In this document: positions 42,657 through 47,277 of the stretch, in pieces
How the letters are laid out: each line of letters opens with the position of its first letter
Numbering within the stretch: the stretch's first letter is position 1
Assembly: GCF_900101615.1 (NCBI RefSeq)
Contig: NZ_FMZX01000028.1
Coordinates: forward strand, 1-47,277
Length of the DNA stretch: 47,277 nt
DNA from: Belnapia rosea
GTDB lineage: Bacteria; Pseudomonadota; Alphaproteobacteria; Acetobacterales; Acetobacteraceae
Direction: 5' to 3'
Made by a program: the position numbers and the translations under genes
Notes under the pieces: generated by a model
What the model saw: only the letters and a program-made list of their open reading frames with translations
The model's database searches: none
Told to the model about the DNA's origin: nothing

Positions 42657-42746
42657 TCAGGCTATGCGGGTGACCTGGACGAGCGCGGCGAGGCGCCCCT
42701 TTCGGGGCGCGACCAGGACGACGGTCTGGTCAAGGTGGGCGCTCAT
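42657..42746 (-). other. Short ORF with a GAAA-capped hairpin upstream of the protease gene
   Basis: A 29-codon frame (starts MSAHLDQTVVLVAPRKGRL) precedes the protease gene. Its DNA contains GCGCCCC-TTTC-GGGGCGC at 42693-42710, which as minus-strand RNA is a 7-base-pair stem closed by a GAAA tetraloop, very stable. It may be the terminator of the upstream methyltransferase gene, though no U-run follows, or a leader-peptide control element for the protease. Coding status is unproven. Confidence 0.3.
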
Positions 42747-42812
42747 GGGGTGGAACGTGTAGAGAACGGCGATTGCCCTCGTCAACGGTCAAGTCGCCCT
42801 TGGCCGGCCCGC

Positions 42813-43766
42813 TCACGCAGCAGTGGGGAACCCCGCTGCCGAGAGGCCGACGCCTGGGGCGATATACTGGGCATCTGGGAATACCTGGCACAGCGTGGTC
42901 GCCGTCGCCGGTGCACCGGCCCAGAGGACCAGGGCGCTGGGGAACGGCGCCGGGGTTGAGCCGTCCCCAAACGACAGCCTGCCGCGCAGGAGCCACGCGG
43001 CCGCGTGGCCCACCACGTCGGCATGCCACCACCGGGTGTCCGTCCGCGCGGGGATCAGCCCGATGACGAACTCCGCCCTTCCTGTCTCGGCTTCCGTCCG
43101 GGCCTTGGCCGTCCAGGCGCCGATGCCGCGTCCGTAAGGCGGGTTCATGAAGACCCGGCCGTGCCAGGGGTGGGCCAGCCCGTCGTCTGCCTCGGTCAGG
43201 TGCCGGGCGGCTCGGACGCGGGACCGCAGCGCTCCTGGGGAGCAGGGGTCGAGGTCGAACCCGCTGCCCAGAGCCTTGTAGAGGCGCTCCAGCAGGTCGA
43301 GCGGGGTCGCCCATGCCTCGTAGGTCGACGAGAGCGCGGCGCCTGCGTAGAAGGACTGAGGGTGCCCGGTGCGGGCGAGTACCAGCCCGGCGCCGAGGAC
43401 CTCCGCGACCCGCTCCAGGGCGGCAAGGTGCCCGAGGTCGCCCCTCTCCATCGCGGCCAGCGTGTTCGGGCTGACGTTCGCCTTTGCAGCGACCTCGCGG
43501 GCCGAAGCGCCGAGCCGTTGCCGGAGCACCTTCAGGCGGGCGCCGGGATCGGTGCCGGGCGGCAGGGAGCGGCCCGCCAGTTCCATCCCGAGGGTGTCCA
43601 GCAGGCGGAGGTAGACGGCGGCGTGGCCCTGGCCTCGCTCCGCCTGCCAGACGCTGCGCGCGCTGCAACCCGCGGCGGCGGCCAGGGCGCCCTGCGTCAG
43701 GCGGGCATCGTGGCGGGCCTGACGGAGCGTCCGGCCGAGCCGCGAATCGGAGCGTTCTTGCGACAT
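42813..43766 (-). CDS. Double XRE-type HTH fused to phage-type adenine methyltransferase
   Basis: A 317-residue fusion. Residues ~9-62 (RLTQGALAAAAGCSARSVWQ) and ~76-128 (ASAREVAAKANVSPNTLAAM) are two XRE-family helix-turn-helix domains in tandem. From ~148 the protein matches the phage DNA N6-adenine methyltransferase (Dam) family: YEAWATPLDLLERLYKALG, FDLDPCSP (171-177), FMNPPYGRG with the catalytic NPPY (208-211) and WWHADVVGHAAAWLLRGRLS. It would methylate adenines while binding specific operators, so self-regulation or anti-restriction is plausible. Its ATG at 43766 follows TAGGAGCG. It is transcribed towards the protease gene. Confidence 0.87.
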   Translation of the reverse strand: MSQERSDSRLGRTLRQARHDARLTQGALAAAAGCSARSVWQAERGQGHAAVYLRLLDTLGMELAGRSLPPGTDPGARLKVLRQRLGASAREVAAKANVSPNTLAAMERGDLGHLAALERVAEVLGAGLVLARTGHPQSFYAGAALSSTYEAWATPLDLLERLYKALGSGFDLDPCSPGALRSRVRAARHLTEADDGLAHPWHGRVFMNPPYGRGIGAWTAKARTEAETGRAEFVIGLIPARTDTRWWHADVVGHAAAWLLRGRLSFGDGSTPAPFPSALVLWAGAPATATTLCQVFPDAQYIAPGVGLSAAGFPTAA

Positions 43767-43847
43767 TGGTTTCCCGGAATAGGAGCGAATTTGCGCGCTT
43801 GCACGGGAGAACTGCGGCGGCTCGGCATCAGGCCGTCGCGGTACGGT

Positions 43848-44411
43848 TCAGTGGCGGGTGGCGCCGAACATCTCCCGCTGGCGGGTGTCGAGCACGGCAA
43901 GGCCGAACGAGGCGCATGCCATGTCGTGCCGCAGTCCGTCGAAGCCGATCGGGGACGAGACACGGATGTGGGCCGGGTCGGACTCGCACTCGCTGAGCGT
44001 CACCATCGTGCCCGGGCCGCTGACGAGCCAGTCCGCGATTGCGGTCTGCGAGTAGACGAGGACCGTCAGCTTCGCCTCCGCCCCTTCGCCCTTCCGACGG
44101 ACGTGAACCACGCGCCTCGACACGAAGTCCAATTCCATGGGCCCCATCTCGAAGAGGAACTCGTTGGCCGGAAGCACGAGGTCACAGGCATGGGCGGTCG
44201 GCAGCGGGGTGGCCGCGACGATGGCCCGGAGCTCAGCGGAGGTGACGATCTCCGCGCGGGGCAGAGCCTTGATGCGGGCGAGGTAGCTGCTGCCCAGGCA
44301 CACGGGCATGAGGGTGGGCAGGCTGCGGATGCGGACGCGCTGCGACGCGCGCTCCAGCTTCGAGAGGGTGCTGTCCTCGGGGCCGATGCGGCCCGCGCCG
44401 AAACCAAACAT
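43848..44411 (-). CDS. Unknown protein, MFGFGAGR paralogue 1
   Basis: A 187-residue protein with no recognised family. It begins MFGFGAGRIGPEDSTLSKLE, contains ALPRAEIVTSAELRAI, strand-rich LVLPANEFLFEMGPMELDF and ends CASFGLAVLDTRQREMFGAT. The protein encoded next upstream shares the same opening, the LPRtEIV segment and the DARQR tail, so the pair arose by duplication. No signal peptide, membrane helix or catalytic motif is evident. A clear CAGGAG site lies before the ATG. It is 81 bases upstream of the methyltransferase gene and possibly in the same transcript. Confidence 0.7.
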   Translation of the reverse strand: MFGFGAGRIGPEDSTLSKLERASQRVRIRSLPTLMPVCLGSSYLARIKALPRAEIVTSAELRAIVAATPLPTAHACDLVLPANEFLFEMGPMELDFVSRRVVHVRRKGEGAEAKLTVLVYSQTAIADWLVSGPGTMVTLSECESDPAHIRVSSPIGFDGLRHDMACASFGLAVLDTRQREMFGATRH

Positions 44412-44547
44412 GCTGGTTCTCCTGTTTGTTGGTGGTGGATGGAAGGGATCGGCCGTGCTGGGTGCCGGTCGGGGAACACGTCAGGTCGCTCGCTTTGCGA
44501 GGTGACCCGAGGCACGGCGGCCTGTTGCTCCGCCGCCGTGCAGGTCG

Positions 44548-45117
44548 TCAGCGGCTGCTGGCGCCCACCAACCCGCGCTGGCGAGCGTCGATGGCGAGCA
44601 GCCCGGCGGCGGCGCAGAAGTAGGCGTGCTTCAGCCCGCCGAGGCCACCCTCGTCCGCGAGGTTCGCTTCGGCAAGCGGGCTCACCTCAAAGTCGGAGAG
44701 GGTGGTGCAGACCCCCGGCACCGTCAGGGTCCAAAGATTCCAGTCCCGAACCTTGGAGAGCACGGTCGCCCTGAGGGAGGCGGCGCCGCCGGTACCGTGC
44801 CGCCGAACCTCGACGATGTGCGTGGTTGCGAAGTCCGGGTCGAGGGGAGCGGCCTCGAAGACGAACGCCTCGGCAGGCAGCAGAAGCCCACCGACGTGGA
44901 GGTCCGGCCCCGGAAGCATGGGCGCCGCGGCCCGCATCTCGGCCGCCCCGACGATCTCCGTGCGGGGCAGGGAGCGCAGCATCTCGAAGTAGTGGGGAGG
45001 CACCTTCCACGTGCTGAGGTGAGGGACGTTCCTCAGGCGCCCGTGCCGGGCGCTCTGGCTCGCACGCTTGAAGGTCTGGTCGTTGGGGGCAAGGCGGCCC
45101 GCACCGAATCCGAACAT
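44548..45117 (-). CDS. Unknown protein, MFGFGAGR paralogue 2
   Basis: A 189-residue paralogue of the next gene downstream: MFGFGAGRLAPNDQTFKRAS at the start, LRSLPRTEIVGAAEMRAAAP in the middle, LLLPAEAFVFEAAPLDPDFA and a LLAIDARQRGLVGASSR tail. Its leader (CAGGAGAGCAACC before the ATG at 45117) is also similar to that of its paralogue, so the duplication covered the ribosome site. A longer frame upstream runs into non-coding DNA; the conserved MFGFGAGR sets the start. Function unknown. Confidence 0.7.
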   Translation of the reverse strand: MFGFGAGRLAPNDQTFKRASQSARHGRLRNVPHLSTWKVPPHYFEMLRSLPRTEIVGAAEMRAAAPMLPGPDLHVGGLLLPAEAFVFEAAPLDPDFATTHIVEVRRHGTGGAASLRATVLSKVRDWNLWTLTVPGVCTTLSDFEVSPLAEANLADEGGLGGLKHAYFCAAAGLLAIDARQRGLVGASSR

Positions 45118-45185
45118 GGTTGCTCTCCTGTGCGTTGGTGGCGTGAGGGGGAATCGGCCGCCTGGAGGCGGCCAACGCAGGTTGG

Positions 45186-45704
45186 TCAGGCTGCTTGGGC
45201 GGTCGGGCGGGACAGCAGCAGCACGAGGCCGTCCATCGCGCAGGCCGAGGCGTTGATCGCCTGCTCCAAGCTCCGGATGTGCTCCGTGCTGAGGCGGACC
45301 GTCGGGCGCGGCAGGCGGCCCGGTGCGACGATGAAGGGGGGCAGGACGGTCCACTTGCGGCGGGTTTCGCTGAACCCGAACACGTGGAGCTGGCCCATGG
45401 CCGGGGCCACCGCGTGCAGCCAGACGAGGTTCACGGTCGGGCCGTCCGCGAGCACGTAGGTGACGTCGTGGGCGGGCCACTGGTGGAGCTGGATGTCCAT
45501 GACGCCCTCGCCGAGGAGGCCGGAGGCGTCGATCTCCTCGTAGGTCATGGTGCCGAGGTGCTGGGCGGCGGCGAGGCTGTCGCGCACCGTGCGGCGGAAG
45601 TTCACGCGGATGCGGGGAGGCACCATGAGGATGCCGCCGCGGGTCATGGCGTCGAGGACGGCAGCCTTGATGGCGGCGAAGTCAGGGGTCGGCTTGGGGG
45701 ACAT
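45186..45704 (-). CDS. Unknown protein of the same small-gene cluster
   Basis: A 172-residue protein starting MSPKPTPDFAAIKAAVLDAM after GAGAGGAGAGC. It has strand-rich segments VWLHAVAPAMGQLHVFGFSE and RRKWTVLPPFIVAPGRLPRP and ends SACAMDGLVLLLSRPTAQAA. Size, order of strands and the helical tail suggest distant kinship with the two MFGFGAGR proteins downstream, but direct identity is low. No known family, signal peptide or membrane span. It is the first gene of this minus-strand block. Confidence 0.65.
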   Translation of the reverse strand: MSPKPTPDFAAIKAAVLDAMTRGGILMVPPRIRVNFRRTVRDSLAAAQHLGTMTYEEIDASGLLGEGVMDIQLHQWPAHDVTYVLADGPTVNLVWLHAVAPAMGQLHVFGFSETRRKWTVLPPFIVAPGRLPRPTVRLSTEHIRSLEQAINASACAMDGLVLLLSRPTAQAA

Positions 45705-46059
45705 GCTCTCTCCTCTCGGGCTGTGGAATGCAGGCATGCGAGGGCGTTCCCCGGTCCGGGTGGACCGAAGGCGCAGGGTTGGCTGAGGGGGGGCAGGCGC
45801 GCGGCGCCGATCGCGGGCAGGCTGTCGAGCGGCACGGCGGCCGCAAGACAACTCGCCCGCGTCAGGCGACGCGGACTGCGCTCTTCAGCGCCCTATTCGG
45901 AGAGGGGAGAACGGAAAGGAGGACATGGACGGCTCCGGGTTGCGGCTCGCGATGAGGCGGGGCGCAGGGCTATATCCGGAGAGAAGCGTCCATGTGCGGT
46001 GGTCCTTTCGATGATGCAGCTATACCAGGAGGCGGGGGTGGTGCACAACCCGAAACGGA
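45705..46059. other. Non-coding stretch before the minus-strand block
   Basis: About 350 bases with no frame that looks coding. On the minus strand CCGGATATAGCCC near 45972 contains TATAGC, a possible -10 box for the 45704 gene, similar to the TATAGC upstream of tnsA near 40370. Nothing else recognised. Confidence 0.3.
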
Positions 46060-46206
46060 TCATCCGTCCAGCGAGCGTAGCTTTCGGACCCGTTCCTCCT
46101 CGAACTTGGCCGCGGCTTCGGCAAACGTGGACCGGGGCTGCCCTAGCGGCCGAACCTCCATCAGGTGGAGTGGTTTCTCCTGCTCCCAGTATCGGCCTTC
46201 AGACAT
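46060..46206 (-). CDS. Possible 48-residue acidic/basic helical protein
   Basis: A 48-codon frame from ATG 46206: MSEGRYWEQEKPLHLMEVRP at the start and AAAKFEEERVRKLRSLDG at the end. The residue pattern (amphipathic, charge-rich C-terminal helix) is unlike a random high-GC frame, and the third codon positions fit. No strong ribosome site is seen. No known family; it could be a small regulator or antitoxin-type protein, divergent from the nuclease-like gene at 46307. Confidence 0.4.
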   Translation of the reverse strand: MSEGRYWEQEKPLHLMEVRPLGQPRSTFAEAAAKFEEERVRKLRSLDG

Positions 46207-46306
46207 GGCAAGCCATCCGGCGAGCCCCTGCTTAAGCAAGGCAGCTTCGGTTGCTTTGCTTTGTGAAATAAAACTACATTTGGTTGTCGTGGAAAGCTGA
46301 GGTCAG

Positions 46307-47277
46307 ATGCTGCGAGCCGTCGATGGGAAAGAGGTTGAGCCGCTGCTGAGGCGGCTGTGCGTTGCTCTGGGTTGTCCGCCGGACGAGGCCGGGATCCGGG
46401 AGCAGCGATGGCCGCTGGGGGACACCGGCGTCTCGTTCGGCATCACGTCGGCCTTCAACGACGATCCTGTCCCTCAGTTGATCATCGGCGAGGACAGCGT
46501 CGTGAACTTTCGGATGCGCCAAGATGAGGCCGACGGCAACGCAGCAGGTGTCTTCGCCCGGAGCGACGAAGACGGCAGGGTCTGGCTGCTCCACAAGGGC
46601 ATGCTGACCATCTCGACGAGTGCCACAGCCCGGCTGAAACGCCTCCGCGCAGACTATTTTGAGGAGCAAGGTTTCGAGCGGGTGCCGCTCTTCATAAATG
46701 AGAAAGTCGCGCGCTGGTACCCAATCGCCTGCCTAGAAGACTCTGCCTGTAGGGATGCGCTGGTCGGCTTCGCTGAGTACTGCCATCGGCTGCGCGAGGA
46801 CGCCAGCCCCATTTCTGGGGACGACGAACCCCCGCCGACTGACAGGAAGCCGAGCCGTGTGCCGCCCCGAGAGGAAGGGTGGAAGACCTGGGTGGAGGAG
46901 GCAGTTCGGAACGCCCTGCGCGTGCGGCTGCGCGAGATGGGCTTCGATGCCAAGCCTCAGACGCAGGAGGACGGACTGGAGTGTGACCTGCTCATACAGA
47001 AGCCCGTCGAGGTCCTGTTCGAGCTCAAGAAAGGCAACTCACCAGCGCACCACTACTCCGCCATTGGCCAGCTGTTCGCTTACAGCAGGTTCTTCGGCGT
47101 TCCCGACGCTGTGCTGGTGGCCGTGCTGGAGGCTGACGCGCGCGTGGACTTCCGCCCGGCGTTCCGTGAGCTCGGGATAGAACTAGGGTCTGTGACCGAA
47201 CTCAGTGGTACGCAAGTTGATCATGGTGGCAGCAAGATGGGCGAAGCCCATCCAACTGCGGCGTGTCTTGTCGCGTC
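46307..47277 (+). CDS. PD-(D/E)XK nuclease-like protein, 3' end missing
   Basis: Open for at least 323 codons from ATG 46307 to the window edge with no stop. The N-terminal ~140 residues (LRAVDGKEVEPLLRRLCVAL at the start) have no known motif. After a proline-rich linker (~165-190) comes a nuclease core: an EEAVRNALRVRLREMGFDA helix, DGLECDLLI with the acidic residue (~226), VLFELKKGN with E-x-K (~239-241) and HYSAIGQLFAYSRFFGVP with a conserved Gln. That order matches restriction-endonuclease-like folds. Upstream, TTGCTT and a TAAAACT stretch near 46250-46275 may be a promoter. Codon use is less GC-rich than the minus-strand block, suggesting a separate import. A defence role is inference. 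Confidence 0.75.
   Translation, partial: MLRAVDGKEVEPLLRRLCVALGCPPDEAGIREQRWPLGDTGVSFGITSAFNDDPVPQLIIGEDSVVNFRMRQDEADGNAAGVFARSDEDGRVWLLHKGMLTISTSATARLKRLRADYFEEQGFERVPLFINEKVARWYPIACLEDSACRDALVGFAEYCHRLREDASPISGDDEPPPTDRKPSRVPPREEGWKTWVEEAVRNALRVRLREMGFDAKPQTQEDGLECDLLIQKPVEVLFELKKGNSPAHHYSAIGQLFAYSRFFGVPDAVLVAVLEADARVDFRPAFRELGIELGSVTELSGTQVDHGGSKMGEAHPTAACLVA

Noticed and set aside
24390-47277. CRISPR array or cas genes that would make this a CRISPR-associated transposon
   Set aside because: No regularly spaced repeats and no Cas-like protein were found; only three transposon-end repeats and short scattered repeats are present.
1-47277. tRNA or rRNA genes, including a tRNA attachment site near the transposon
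   Set aside because: No cloverleaf-like or rRNA-like sequence was recognised in any intergenic region.

Overview
The window is uniformly GC-rich and shows alphaproteobacterial gene styles: dense ATGA stop/start overlaps, HlyD, MHYT and FIST signalling genes, and glycosyltransferases carrying a GWxW beta-sandwich. It most resembles a member of the Acetobacteraceae (Roseomonas-like). That placement is inference from style and protein families, since there is no rRNA or other marker gene here.

Bases 1-14508 are a surface-polysaccharide locus. A partial UDP-glucose dehydrogenase points left. Divergent from it, rfbC-rfbB-rfbD-rfbA encode the whole dTDP-L-rhamnose pathway. A tightly overlapping set of glycan genes follows: several proteins with a recurring N-terminal GW(C/A)W module, one intact two-headed GT2-GT4 glycosyltransferase, two GT2-like proteins whose catalytic motifs look lost, a degenerate methyltransferase-like protein, an AGE-family sugar epimerase and a protein with a C-terminal GT-D-like domain.

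Bases 14771-24220 are mostly signalling: an MHYT-PAS histidine kinase with a receiver protein, a membrane desaturase, a second stand-alone receiver behind a pair of alternative hairpins, a FIST sensor overlapping a histidine kinase, then a beta-hydroxyacid dehydrogenase and a convergent HlyD-type secretion adaptor.

At about 24390 the character changes. Three imperfect direct repeats starting with 5'-TGT look like the left end of a Tn7-like (TnsABC/TniQ) transposon. Just inside lies the most notable system of the window, a three-gene pPIWI-RE island (24979-32434): an HTH-REase protein, a DinG-like helicase with a four-cysteine cluster, and a pPIWI-RE protein, each gene overlapping the next by ATGA. 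A small two-gene, toxin-antitoxin-like unit follows. Convergent to these is the transposition operon tnsA-tnsB-tnsC-tniQ plus a 71-residue gene (40175 down to 33745). The TnsA-like protein lacks key catalytic residues and tnsC carries an apparent one-base frameshift.

Bases 40509-47277 carry further accessory genes: a soluble FtsH-like AAA protease, a double-HTH/adenine-methyltransferase fusion, three small unknown proteins (two of them tandem paralogues), a 48-residue ORF and, at the right edge, an incomplete PD-(D/E)XK nuclease-like gene. No right transposon end was found, so whether this last block is cargo or flanking mobile DNA is open. No tRNA, rRNA or CRISPR array was seen.
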